Shown: positions 54,257 through 63,343 of the stretch, piece by piece | How positions within the stretch are numbered: the first letter of the stretch is position 1 | Layout of the letters: every line of letters begins with the position of its first letter | Assembly: GCA_900472575.1 (NCBI GenBank) | Contig: UCIV01000034.1 | Coordinates: forward strand, 1-64,000 | DNA: 64,000 nt | From: Hyphomicrobiales bacterium | GTDB taxonomy: Bacteria; Pseudomonadota; Alphaproteobacteria; Rhizobiales; Rhizobiaceae | Direction of reading: 5' to 3' | The notes under the pieces: generated by a model | Seen by the model: the letters and a program-made list of their open reading frames with translations, nothing else | Told to the model about the DNA's origin: nothing | The model's database searches: none | Program-made: the position numbers and the translations under genes

Positions 54257-55692
54257 GAATGCGTCTTGCAACACTGTTTACGCTTGGCCTGACAACGGCG
54301 CTGAGCATGGCGTTTGCGCCCCTGACGTATGCCCAGACACCAGCTCCCGCCCAATCTCCCACCCTGGCAGCGCCTCAGGCACAGGCCGAAAATCCTGTGG
54401 CCGATCAGGACTATCATACCGGGCTCATTCCCTCGCCGCATATCTATCTTCCGCAGGGACAGGATTTGGCCGGCATGGTGTTCCTGATTTCTGATGCGAA
54501 AGGCTGGGGTGCTGCCGAGGAAGCGCAGGCGAAGGATCTCGTCGAGAGTGGTGCTGCCGTCGTCGGCATCGATTTCCCCTCCTACATGAAATCGCTGGCG
54601 ACGGATGACGGTGACTGCATCTACATGGTTTCCGATATCGAGGATCTCTCGCAGCAGGTACAGCGGCGGGTGGCAAACCGCGAATACCGGCATCCTATTC
54701 TGGCCGGCGTGAAAGAAGGCGGCACGCTTGCGCTCGCGATGATCGCACAGAGCCCGTTTGCAACGATCGGCGGTGCGATCGCCGTTGATCCGGGCGAAAT
54801 CGTGCCTTTGAAGAAGCAGCTCTGCACACCTGCCGACAAACGCCCCACCGATACCGGGATCGTCTACGGACTGACTGACGGTCCATTGCCGGCTCCAGTG
54901 ACGGTTGCTTTCACGCCGGAGGCGGATCCGGCTGGCAAGACGCATGCGCTTACCCTGAAACAGGCCCATAGCGATATCGTAGTAAAGGAAACTTCCGATG
55001 ACGCAGAGGATTATCTCGGAACGTGGCTGCAGAACCAGCTATCGTCGGGGAAATCCGAAGGCGCTCTCGACCTGCCGCTTTCCGTTCTGGAAACAAAGCC
55101 GGCTATGGACACGATGGCGATCGTCTATTCCGGCGATGGGGGCTGGCGCGATCTCGACAGCGAGCTTGGCGAATATCTGCAGAGCCAAGGTGTTCCCGTC
55201 ATCGGCGTCGACTCGCTGCGGTATTTCTGGGCGAAACGCACGCCACAGGAAACAGCAGACGATCTGAAGCGGATCATCGATACCTATACCGATCAATGGG
55301 GTGTCTCGAATGTCGTGTTGATTGGATATTCGTTCGGTGCGGATGTGATTCCCGCGGCCTACAATCTTCTTCCGAAGGCCGAGAAAAAACGGGTGAAGCA
55401 GCTTTCGCTGCTGGCGCTTTCGAAGGAAGTGGATTTCGAAATTTCCGTTACCGGCTGGCTCGGCATGGCCGGAGCAGGCGAGGGTGGAACGACGGTCGAT
55501 GACATCGCCAAGATCAAGAGCGGCCTCGTCCAGTGCGTCTACGGCACCGAAGAAGACGATGACCCGTGCCCTTCGATGAAGGCATCCGGCGTGGAAACAG
55601 TGGCGATCGATGGCGGGCATCACTTCGACGAGGATTACCAGGCGCTCGGAAAACGCATCCTGGACAGCCTGCAGAAGCGGCTTCCGAAGTGA
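54253..55692 (+). CDS. acvB: AcvB/VirJ family periplasmic protein (lysyl-PG hydrolase)
   Basis: This 479-residue protein has a signal peptide ending near PLTYAQ and then two alpha/beta-hydrolase-like halves. The C-terminal half carries VYSGDGGWRDLD, VVLIGYSFGADVIPAAYN (nucleophile elbow GYSFG) and a final DGGHHFDEDY with catalytic His. AcvB/AtvA is needed for Agrobacterium virulence and acid tolerance and has been shown to hydrolyse lysyl-PG, balancing LpiA. The start overlaps the lpiA stop by four bases. Confidence 0.93.
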   Translation: MRMRLATLFTLGLTTALSMAFAPLTYAQTPAPAQSPTLAAPQAQAENPVADQDYHTGLIPSPHIYLPQGQDLAGMVFLISDAKGWGAAEEAQAKDLVESGAAVVGIDFPSYMKSLATDDGDCIYMVSDIEDLSQQVQRRVANREYRHPILAGVKEGGTLALAMIAQSPFATIGGAIAVDPGEIVPLKKQLCTPADKRPTDTGIVYGLTDGPLPAPVTVAFTPEADPAGKTHALTLKQAHSDIVVKETSDDAEDYLGTWLQNQLSSGKSEGALDLPLSVLETKPAMDTMAIVYSGDGGWRDLDSELGEYLQSQGVPVIGVDSLRYFWAKRTPQETADDLKRIIDTYTDQWGVSNVVLIGYSFGADVIPAAYNLLPKAEKKRVKQLSLLALSKEVDFEISVTGWLGMAGAGEGGTTVDDIAKIKSGLVQCVYGTEEDDDPCPSMKASGVETVAIDGGHHFDEDYQALGKRILDSLQKRLPK

Positions 55693-56006
55693 AAACGCAT
55701 CGGAGGCGAGTTGCGGTGCGAGCCGACAATTCGGCCGTTGCGGTAGCGGAGATCACGAGGATCTGACGGTTTCGTGAGTCGGCCACTTGAGTTTCGCTCA
55801 AGCCGGCGCTAAATCTTGGTCGACCAGGACCGGGCCCCTCTGGCAGTTCTTCCATGAACTGTGATGTCGGACTGGATTGTCCAATATCGGTGCCCGGTGT
55901 CGTGATGGTTTTTGGTCAGATGGAATGTGTGTCCTTGGGTTCATCGCCCGGAACACGCCCCAAAGGTCGTCAGGACATGAGGCACCCCGTCTAAATAGGT
56001 TGTCTT
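55693..56006. other. intergenic leader region upstream of terC
   Basis: No gene was seen. The last 80 bases before terC can fold: GTCCT (55931-55935) with AGGAC (55972-55976) around CCTTGGG...CCCCAAAGG. Manganese riboswitches (yybP-ykoY) often precede terC-type genes, but the conserved GGGGAGTA element is not present, so I do not call one. Confidence 0.4.
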
Positions 56007-56660
56007 ATGATGGAATTTTTCACGCCTGAGGCCTTGTCCGCCCTCGCGCAAGTTATCATGATCGATCTGGTTCTGGCTGGCGACAATGCCATCGTCATCG
56101 GCCTTGCTGCGGCAGGCTTGCCGAAGGAACAGCGCGCCAAGGCCATTCTGGTGGGCATCATTGCCGCTACGCTGCTGCGTATCGGTTTTGCACTGGCAAC
56201 CACGCAGTTGCTGCAGATCGTCGGCCTGCTGCTCGCTGGCGGCGTTCTGCTTTTGTGGGTCTGCTGGAAAATGTGGCGCGAACTCAGAACGCCTCATCAG
56301 CATGAAGACGAAGCCAATGAGGCTCTTGCCGACAGCGATTTTAATGCCGATGGTACGGTCGCCGGTGGTGCACCCCGCAAGACCTTTGCCCAGGCCGCTT
56401 GGCAGATCGTCATTGCCGACGTCTCAATGTCGCTCGACAACGTGCTGGCTGTGGCCGGTGCGGCGCACGAGCACCCGGAAGTACTGATCTTCGGTCTGGT
56501 TCTGTCGATCGCATTGATGGGTATTGCCGCAAGCTTCATTGCCCGCCTGCTCAACAGGCATCGCTGGATCGCCTATGTCGGTCTCGCCGTCATTCTCTAT
56601 GTTGCGCTCGAAATGATCTGGCGCGGTACGAATGAGGTCCTGCCCTATATTTCGGGCTGA
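56007..56660 (+). CDS. TerC family membrane protein (YjbE-like)
   Basis: This 217-residue protein has about seven helices. The TerC/YjbE signature acidic helices are IMIDLVLAGDNAIVIGLAA near the start and IVIADVSMSLDNVLAVAGA in the second half, each with conserved Asp and Asn for metal. An acidic loop (HEDEANEALADSDFNADG) separates the halves. Members export Mn2+, notably to load or protect exported enzymes. Convergent with metF across a shared terminator. Confidence 0.9.
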   Translation: MMEFFTPEALSALAQVIMIDLVLAGDNAIVIGLAAAGLPKEQRAKAILVGIIAATLLRIGFALATTQLLQIVGLLLAGGVLLLWVCWKMWRELRTPHQHEDEANEALADSDFNADGTVAGGAPRKTFAQAAWQIVIADVSMSLDNVLAVAGAAHEHPEVLIFGLVLSIALMGIAASFIARLLNRHRWIAYVGLAVILYVALEMIWRGTNEVLPYISG

Positions 56661-56680
56661 TCGCAGTCTCTTCCACGATA

Positions 56681-56714
56681 AAAAATCGGCGCGGTCCTCG
56701 GATCGCGCCGTTTT
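56681..56714. terminator. bidirectional terminator between terC and metF
   Basis: CGGCGCG (56687-56693) pairs with CGCGCCG (56704-56710). AAAAA before and TTTT after give a T-run on both strands, serving the two convergent genes. Confidence 0.85.
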
Positions 56715-56736
56715 CTTTCTAACGTCCGTTATCGAG

Positions 56737-57660
56737 CTATTGGCTCGCTACCTTGCCCTTGAGCACGCGCTCGTTCACCCAGTCGGCGCTGGCCCTGATG
56801 CCGCCGAGCGGGAAGACATGGATCTCGTCGATCAGGCTTTGCGGATGGGTTGCCTTGTAGTTGGCGATCTCGGTCAGGAACTCGTCAGGCTCGTAAGGAA
56901 CAAGCAGCTTGCTCAGATCCATCGCGCGTCGCTGCAAGACGCTCAGTGACGGGCCAATGCCACAGGAAATGGCGAACTTGATCAACGTCTGCAGTTTCGT
57001 CGGTCCGGCAACGCCGAGATGGATCGGCAGCGTCACGCCCGCATCGGCGATACGCTCCACCCAGCGGGTTATCGATCCGGCATCGAAGGCAAACTGGGTG
57101 ACTATCGCCATCTCGGCATCGCTGTTTTCCGAATAGGCCTGCTTGAACTTCAAGGCCCGGTCGACAAGTCTTGTCGTGCCATCCTTGTCGATGTCCTTGT
57201 TGCCTTCCGGATGGCCGGCGATGTGGAGTCGCTTGAAGCCGTAACGACCAAACAGGCCGGTCTCCAGAAGCTGCAGCGAACTTTCGAGATCACCCCTGGG
57301 GACGTTGAGGCCACCGGCCAGCAGCAGCGCCTGAGTGACGCCAGCATCGTTCACATAACGGCTGATCCAGTCTTCCAGCGTTGCCTTGTCGCGGATGAGG
57401 CGGGCGGGAACATGCGGCATCACCGCGTAGCCGTCTTCGGTGAGCCGTTTTGCCGTCGCGACCATGTCCTCGATCGGCGTGCCGTCGATATGGGCGATAT
57501 AGACGCGCATTCCGGCCGGCAGGAATTCGCGGAAATTGTCGATCTTGGCCGCCGTGCGCGGCATGACCTCGATCGAATAGCCGTCGAGAAGAGCGCCGAA
57601 ACTTGCCCGCTCCGCCTTCTCGTCTGCTCGCCGGTTCTTGAAAAGGTTCAGAATTGCCAT
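56737..57660 (-). CDS. metF: methylenetetrahydrofolate reductase family protein
   Basis: This 307-residue TIM-barrel protein of the MTHFR family starts with GYSIEVMPRTAAKI (the catalytic Glu region of MetF reads FE-x-x-PP, here altered to IEVMPR). It has LLAGGLNVPRGD for the folate/FAD site and VTQFAFDAGSITRWVERI in the barrel. It reduces 5,10-methylene- to 5-methyl-tetrahydrofolate if it is a true MetF. The changed first motif suggests it may be the second MTHFR-like type found in rhizobia, working in C1 or methylamine/betaine metabolism rather than methionine synthesis. Confidence 0.8.
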   Translation of the reverse strand: MAILNLFKNRRADEKAERASFGALLDGYSIEVMPRTAAKIDNFREFLPAGMRVYIAHIDGTPIEDMVATAKRLTEDGYAVMPHVPARLIRDKATLEDWISRYVNDAGVTQALLLAGGLNVPRGDLESSLQLLETGLFGRYGFKRLHIAGHPEGNKDIDKDGTTRLVDRALKFKQAYSENSDAEMAIVTQFAFDAGSITRWVERIADAGVTLPIHLGVAGPTKLQTLIKFAISCGIGPSLSVLQRRAMDLSKLLVPYEPDEFLTEIANYKATHPQSLIDEIHVFPLGGIRASADWVNERVLKGKVASQ

Positions 57661-57874
57661 ATCGACTGCCTTCTACATCACAAGACTGTCTGCCTGCCAC
57701 TATCAATGACGTGTGCAAGACGGCATTTCTGGCACAGCTTTGTGTAGAGGAGTTTTCTCGCTGCGTCACTTTCGGTTTGATTTCGTCCGTAACGAAGGAG
57801 ATCAGTTCCGTTGACAAGCGGCTGCTCACATTGGACAACAGCGCATCCGACGGCTGCCACGGGGGGACTTGCAA

Positions 57875-60800
57875 ATGTCTAGGCGCGCGATCTTCGGCTT
57901 TTCAGCTCTTGTGCTTTCATCTCTTGTTCTTGGCTCTCCGCTTGCCGCGCAGGAACGGCGGATAGAGACGACGGTGGATGGCGACTATCTCGGCTTCGAT
58001 CTTCGAACCGTGAAGAATGTCAGCCAGGAACAATGCGAGACCGCCTGCATCGGCGACAACCAGTGCCGTGCCTTCACCTATAATGTCAAAGCCAAGTGGT
58101 GCTTTCTGAAATCCGATCACGGCCAGCTCAACACCTTTGCCGGTGCCGTTGCCGGCAAGATCGTCGAGGTGGCTGCCCAGCCAGATATCGGTGCACCGCC
58201 GCGGCTGACATTTCTTTCCGACGAATTGCTGCAACAGGCGCGCGAGCAGAAGGATGGGCTGGCGCTCGGCGACAACCAGCAGGGATACGGTATCGAGAAC
58301 CTGAAAACCGTGGCGCAGGCCGAATTGCTCGGCGGCCGGGTCGATACGGCGATCTACAATTACAAGGGCGCCCTGTCGCTTGCCCCCGATGACGGCGAAT
58401 TGTGGATCGCACTGGCGCGCGCCGCCGGCATTGCCAAGAACAATGGTTCGGCCGATAGCGAAGGCACGCTTGCGGCGATCAACGGTTACCTGATGTCACG
58501 CTCGACGCAGACCCGTGCCGATGCGCTTGCAGTGCTCGGTGCGGCACTCGCCAAACAGCAGAATTATCGTCAGGCGCTCACTGCCTACAAGCAAAGCCTT
58601 GCACTCATCAGCGCCCGCACGGTTCAGGCCGCTTATAACGATCTACGCGAACGCCAGGGTTTTCGCGTGAGCGGCAACACTGTGGATGCCGACAGTGCCA
58701 ATCCGCGCGCCTGTGTGCAGTTTTCCGAGTCTCTGGTGAAGGCCGGGGTCGATTATGCGCCCTTCGTGACGCTTGACGGGCAGGCACCCAAGGCGATGGA
58801 GTCCAAGGACAATCAGATCTGCGTCGAGGGCCTGACCCATGGCCAGCGCTACAAGCTGTCACTGCGCCGCGGCCTGCCGTCTTCGGTCGACGAGCCGCTG
58901 ACGGCGCAGGTGGATATCGACCTCTACGTCAAGGACCGCTCGCCGATGGTGCGGTTTACCGGCGACAGCTTCGTGCTGCCGTCGACCGCGCGTCGCGGCA
59001 TCCCGATCGTTTCGGTGAATACCGAGCGTGCCAACCTGAAACTCTATCGGATCGGTGATCGCAACATCGCGCCTCTGCTCACCAACTCGCAGTTTCTCAC
59101 CCAGATGAGCGGCTATAGCGCCGACCGGATCGAGCAGGAAAACGGTGAACTGGTCTGGCAGGGCACGATCGATCTGGGGCAAGACCTCAACAAGGATGTG
59201 ACGACCAGTTTCCCGGTCGACGAGGCGTTGCCGGAACGCAAGCCCGGCGTCTATGTGTTGACCGCTTCCGTCGCCAATGCCTTCAATCAGGAATGGGACA
59301 ACAAGGCGACGCAATGGTTCGTCGTTTCCGATATCGGTCTCACCACCTATGCCGGCACGGACGGCCTGCATGTGTTTGCCCGCGCGCTCGGATCCGCCAA
59401 GCCGATCGAAGGCGTCGATCTGCAGCTTCTTGCCAAGAACAACGAAATCCTCGGCACGGCGAAGACGGATGCGGATGGCCGCGCCACCTTCACGGCCGGA
59501 CTGATGCGCGGCACGGCGGCGATGGTGCCGGCGGTGCTGGCGGCGCAGAGTGAGGGCAAGGATTATGTCTTCCTCGACATGACCCGCGCAGGCTTTGATT
59601 TGTCCGACCGCGGTGTGACCGGACGTCCGGCTCCCGGCGCGATCGATCTTCTGTCCTGGACCGAACGCGGCATCTATCGCCCCGGCGAAACCGTGCATGC
59701 GAGCGCGCTTGCCCGTAATGTCGATGCAACCGCGATCGAGAACCTGCCGCTCACCTTCGTTTTCCTGCGCCCCGATGGCGTGGAAGACCGGCGAGTGGTG
59801 AAGAACGGCGATATCGGCGGCTACACGCTCGATCTGCCGCTACAGGACACGTCGATGCGCGGCACCTGGACGATGCAGGTGTTTACCGATCCCAAAGGGT
59901 CTGCAATCGGCGAGAAGACGTTTCTCGTCGATGACTTCGTGCCGGATCGCATCGAATTCGACATGACGAGCGAGGCGAAGGAGATCGTTGTCGGTGAGCC
60001 GGCTTCGGTCTCGATCGACGGCCGTTATCTTTATGGCGCACCGGCTGCAGGCCTCGGCCTCGAAGGTGAGATCGCGCTCAAGCCGACACGTGAAAACGCA
60101 ACCTTCCCCGGTTATCAGTTCGGCCTTGCCGACGAGGAGGAGACGGAAACCGTCCGTATTCCGCTCGATGCGCTGGATGATACGGACGAGGACGGCAAAG
60201 CGACATTCGATGCGGATGTTGCCGAATTGCCGTCAACGACCAAGCTCATCAATGCCGAGATTGTCGTCAGGATGCAGGAGACGGGTGGAAGGGCGATCGA
60301 GCGCAATCTGTCGCTGCCGGTCAAGGCTGACGGTCTGAGGATCGGCATCAAGCCGGAATTTTCCGGAGACCTGCCGGAAGGTGCAGTCGGCAATTTCAAC
60401 GTCATCCTGGTCAACGAAGCCGGTGCCAAGCAGGCGCTGAAAGGACTGCCGTGGAAGCTCGTCAAGGTCGAGCGGGATTACCAGTGGTATCGCGACGGCA
60501 ATTCCTGGCGTTATGAACCGATCACCCGCACGCGCCAAGTCTCCAATGGCACGGTCGACGTGACGACCGATGGCGGGCGTGTTTCCGTTCCCGTCGAGTG
60601 GGGCCGTTATCGCCTCGAGGTCGAAACCGCCGATATCGGCGGCCCGGCCTCAAGCGTTGAGTTTGATGCCGGCTGGTTCGTTACCGCGACCTCGACCGAA
60701 ACGCCGGATGCGCTGGAAGTTGCGCTCGATAAGCCGAGCTACAAGGTCGGTGATACGGCTAAGCTGAAAGTTTCGTCGCGTTATGCAGGCGAGCTGATGG

Positions 60801-63328
60801 TGATGGCTGGTTCCGAGGAGTTGATCTCGGTCGAAACCACCAGCATTGCGGAAAATGGCGGTGAGGTCGAAATTCCGGTGACTGCGGATTGGGGCGCAGG
60901 ATCCTATGTGACCGCAACAATTTATCGCCCCGGCGAAGCGCGTGAGAGCCGCATGCCGATGCGGGCGATCGGGATTACCTGGCTGAAGGTCGATCCCGAG
61001 ACCCGTGATCTTTCGATTTCCATAGACGCTCCGGAAAAGACGCTGCCGCGCCAGCCGCTTGAACTCTCGCTGCAGGTAGCGGGAGCGGGTGCCAACGAGG
61101 ACGCCTATGTCACGGTCGCGGCCGTCGATGTCGGCATCTTGAACCTCACCCGTTACGAGCCGCCGGCGCCCGACGACTGGTATTTTGGCCAGCGTCGCCT
61201 TGGCCTGGAAATCCGCGATATCTATGGCCGGCTGATCGATGGTTCGCTGGGTGCGACCGGGCGTCTGCGGACCGGCGGCGATGGCGGCAGCATGGCGCTG
61301 CAGGCCAGCCCGCCGAAGGAAAAGCTGGTCGCCTTCTTCTCCGGTCCGGTGAAACTGGATGGTGAAGGCAAGGCGAAAGTCTCCTTCGATATTCCGCAGT
61401 TTAACGGCACGGCGCGGGTGATGGCCGTTGCATGGTCGAAATCCGGTGTCGGTCACGGGGTCAAGGATGTCATCATCCGCGATCCGATCGTCATTACGTC
61501 CAGCCTGCCGCGTTTCCTCGCACCCGGAGACGACAGCAATCTGAGGCTCGACATCGCCAATACCGATGGTCCCGCCGGAATCTATGATCTGACCGTCGAA
61601 ACCAGTGATGCGGTGGCCGTCGGCCGGAGCGCGATCAAGCCGGTTGAGATAGCCGCAGGCGGCAAGACCAGCATTACGCTGCCGCTGGTCGGTATCGAGC
61701 CGGGTGACGGCACCGTGTCGATCAAGCTTGCCAATGGCGCCGGTCTCTCCGTCGATCAGGTTCTCCACATCCCGGTCCGCCCGGCAGCGATGCCGGTGAC
61801 GGAACGGCGGCTGGTCGATCTTCGGCCCGGCGCAAGTGTTACCGTCGATGGCAATCTGCTGGCCGACAGCGTGCTGCAGGGGGCTTCGGTCAGCGTCAAT
61901 GTCAGCCGTTCCAACGCCTTCGATATCCCGGCGCTGCTGATGAGCCTCGACCGCTATCCTTATGGCTGCGCCGAGCAGACGACGAGCCGGGCTTTGCCGC
62001 TGCTTTATCTCAGCGAAATGGCGGTCCAGAACGGGCTTGCCGATGATACCGAGGTGAAGAAGCGTGTACAGGATGCGATCTATCGCGTGCTGTCCTTCCA
62101 GGCTTCTGCCGGCAGTTTCGGCCTGTGGGGGCCGGATGGCGCGGGTAATGATCTGTGGCTCGATGCCTATGTCAGCGATTTCCTGTCGCGGGCCCGCGAG
62201 CAGGGATATGACGCGCCGGAGCAGCCGCTGGTCCAGGCGCTGGAAAACCTGCAGAACACACTTGCCTATACGACAAACGTGCGCGATCAGGGCAACCAGA
62301 TCGCCTATGCGCTCTATGTTCTTGCCCGTAACCGCAAGGCTGCGATCAGCGATCTCCGCTATTACGCCGATACGATGCTCAATGATTTTCCGACACCGCT
62401 TGCCAAGGCGCATATTGCGGCGGCGCTTTCGCTTTACGGCGATGGCCAGCGGTCGCGAAGTATCTTCAACGATGCGCTGCAGATGTCGGAAAATGCGCAG
62501 GTCCATAAGGTGAGCCTTGCCCGTTCCGATTACGGTTCGTCGCTGCGTGACGGTGCCGCGGTTCTGGCGCTTGCCGCCGAAAGCAGGCCGGTGCCGCCGA
62601 TCGTGCCGGCGCTGGCGGATGTCGTTGCCAAGGAATGGGCTATTAAGAAATACACCAGCACTCAGGAACAGACCTGGATGCTGCTTGCCGCCCGTGCGCT
62701 GCAGAACGGTGATGACAGCCTTCGTCTCAACGTCAATGGCGCAGCCCATTCCGGCACGCTGATGTCGCAGATGGCGGGCGATGTTCTGCTCGATCATCCG
62801 CTGACCATCCGCAACGACAGCGGCGATGCCCTGTCTGCCGCGATCACCACGGTTGCCGCACCGGCCACGCCATTGCCGGCTGGCGGCGACGGGTTCCAGA
62901 TCTCGCGGACCTATTACACGATGGCGGGTGAAGAGGCGAATGTCAGCGAGGCGAAGCAGAACGAGCGTTATGTCGTTGTCCTGAACGTCACCGAGACCAA
63001 TGACTGGCCGTCGCGCATCGTCGTCACCGATCTTCTGCCGGCCGGTTTCGAGATCGACAATCCGTCTATTGTCAACAGCGCCAACCTTGCCAATTTCGAC
63101 TGGATCGAAGAGGTGCAGGCGGCACATACGGAATTCCGCAACGACCGCTTTGTCGCAGCCTTCGATCGTTCGCAGGGCGATAACCGGCAGATCACGCTGG
63201 CTTACGTCGTCCGCGCCGTGACACCGGGCGTCTATGATCACCCGGCAGCACAGGTGGACGACATGTACCGCCCGCAGTTTTCGGGCCGGACGGCGATGGG
63301 CAAGATGGAGGTTTTGGCGGCTCCGTAA
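57875..63328 (+). CDS. bacterial alpha-2-macroglobulin with N-terminal PAN/Apple domain
   Basis: The protein has 1817 residues from ATG 57875 (GGGGGGA seven bases before; TTG 57869 would add two). A signal peptide (ending PLAAQ) has no lipobox Cys, so it is a soluble periplasmic form, unlike lipoprotein YfhM. Residues about 30-90 form a PAN/Apple-like Cys-rich domain (EQCETACIGDNQCRAFTYN). Macroglobulin-like domains follow, and the thioester motif CAEQ places Cys1365 and Gln1368. Thioester A2Ms trap proteases that breach the envelope. The gene is followed after 15 bases by pbpC, the classic pairing of protease trap and wall repair. Confidence 0.93.
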   Translation: MSRRAIFGFSALVLSSLVLGSPLAAQERRIETTVDGDYLGFDLRTVKNVSQEQCETACIGDNQCRAFTYNVKAKWCFLKSDHGQLNTFAGAVAGKIVEVAAQPDIGAPPRLTFLSDELLQQAREQKDGLALGDNQQGYGIENLKTVAQAELLGGRVDTAIYNYKGALSLAPDDGELWIALARAAGIAKNNGSADSEGTLAAINGYLMSRSTQTRADALAVLGAALAKQQNYRQALTAYKQSLALISARTVQAAYNDLRERQGFRVSGNTVDADSANPRACVQFSESLVKAGVDYAPFVTLDGQAPKAMESKDNQICVEGLTHGQRYKLSLRRGLPSSVDEPLTAQVDIDLYVKDRSPMVRFTGDSFVLPSTARRGIPIVSVNTERANLKLYRIGDRNIAPLLTNSQFLTQMSGYSADRIEQENGELVWQGTIDLGQDLNKDVTTSFPVDEALPERKPGVYVLTASVANAFNQEWDNKATQWFVVSDIGLTTYAGTDGLHVFARALGSAKPIEGVDLQLLAKNNEILGTAKTDADGRATFTAGLMRGTAAMVPAVLAAQSEGKDYVFLDMTRAGFDLSDRGVTGRPAPGAIDLLSWTERGIYRPGETVHASALARNVDATAIENLPLTFVFLRPDGVEDRRVVKNGDIGGYTLDLPLQDTSMRGTWTMQVFTDPKGSAIGEKTFLVDDFVPDRIEFDMTSEAKEIVVGEPASVSIDGRYLYGAPAAGLGLEGEIALKPTRENATFPGYQFGLADEEETETVRIPLDALDDTDEDGKATFDADVAELPSTTKLINAEIVVRMQETGGRAIERNLSLPVKADGLRIGIKPEFSGDLPEGAVGNFNVILVNEAGAKQALKGLPWKLVKVERDYQWYRDGNSWRYEPITRTRQVSNGTVDVTTDGGRVSVPVEWGRYRLEVETADIGGPASSVEFDAGWFVTATSTETPDALEVALDKPSYKVGDTAKLKVSSRYAGELMVMAGSEELISVETTSIAENGGEVEIPVTADWGAGSYVTATIYRPGEARESRMPMRAIGITWLKVDPETRDLSISIDAPEKTLPRQPLELSLQVAGAGANEDAYVTVAAVDVGILNLTRYEPPAPDDWYFGQRRLGLEIRDIYGRLIDGSLGATGRLRTGGDGGSMALQASPPKEKLVAFFSGPVKLDGEGKAKVSFDIPQFNGTARVMAVAWSKSGVGHGVKDVIIRDPIVITSSLPRFLAPGDDSNLRLDIANTDGPAGIYDLTVETSDAVAVGRSAIKPVEIAAGGKTSITLPLVGIEPGDGTVSIKLANGAGLSVDQVLHIPVRPAAMPVTERRLVDLRPGASVTVDGNLLADSVLQGASVSVNVSRSNAFDIPALLMSLDRYPYGCAEQTTSRALPLLYLSEMAVQNGLADDTEVKKRVQDAIYRVLSFQASAGSFGLWGPDGAGNDLWLDAYVSDFLSRAREQGYDAPEQPLVQALENLQNTLAYTTNVRDQGNQIAYALYVLARNRKAAISDLRYYADTMLNDFPTPLAKAHIAAALSLYGDGQRSRSIFNDALQMSENAQVHKVSLARSDYGSSLRDGAAVLALAAESRPVPPIVPALADVVAKEWAIKKYTSTQEQTWMLLAARALQNGDDSLRLNVNGAAHSGTLMSQMAGDVLLDHPLTIRNDSGDALSAAITTVAAPATPLPAGGDGFQISRTYYTMAGEEANVSEAKQNERYVVVLNVTETNDWPSRIVVTDLLPAGFEIDNPSIVNSANLANFDWIEEVQAAHTEFRNDRFVAAFDRSQGDNRQITLAYVVRAVTPGVYDHPAAQVDDMYRPQFSGRTAMGKMEVLAAP

Positions 63329-63343
63329 GCGGCGTGAAGGACG

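Noticed and set aside
55693..56006. yybP-ykoY manganese riboswitch before terC
   Set aside because: The conserved GGGGAGTA and its paired partner were not found.
60650..63241. 863-residue minus-strand frame
   Set aside because: Antisense shadow of the alpha-2-macroglobulin gene; same composition signs and no start context.
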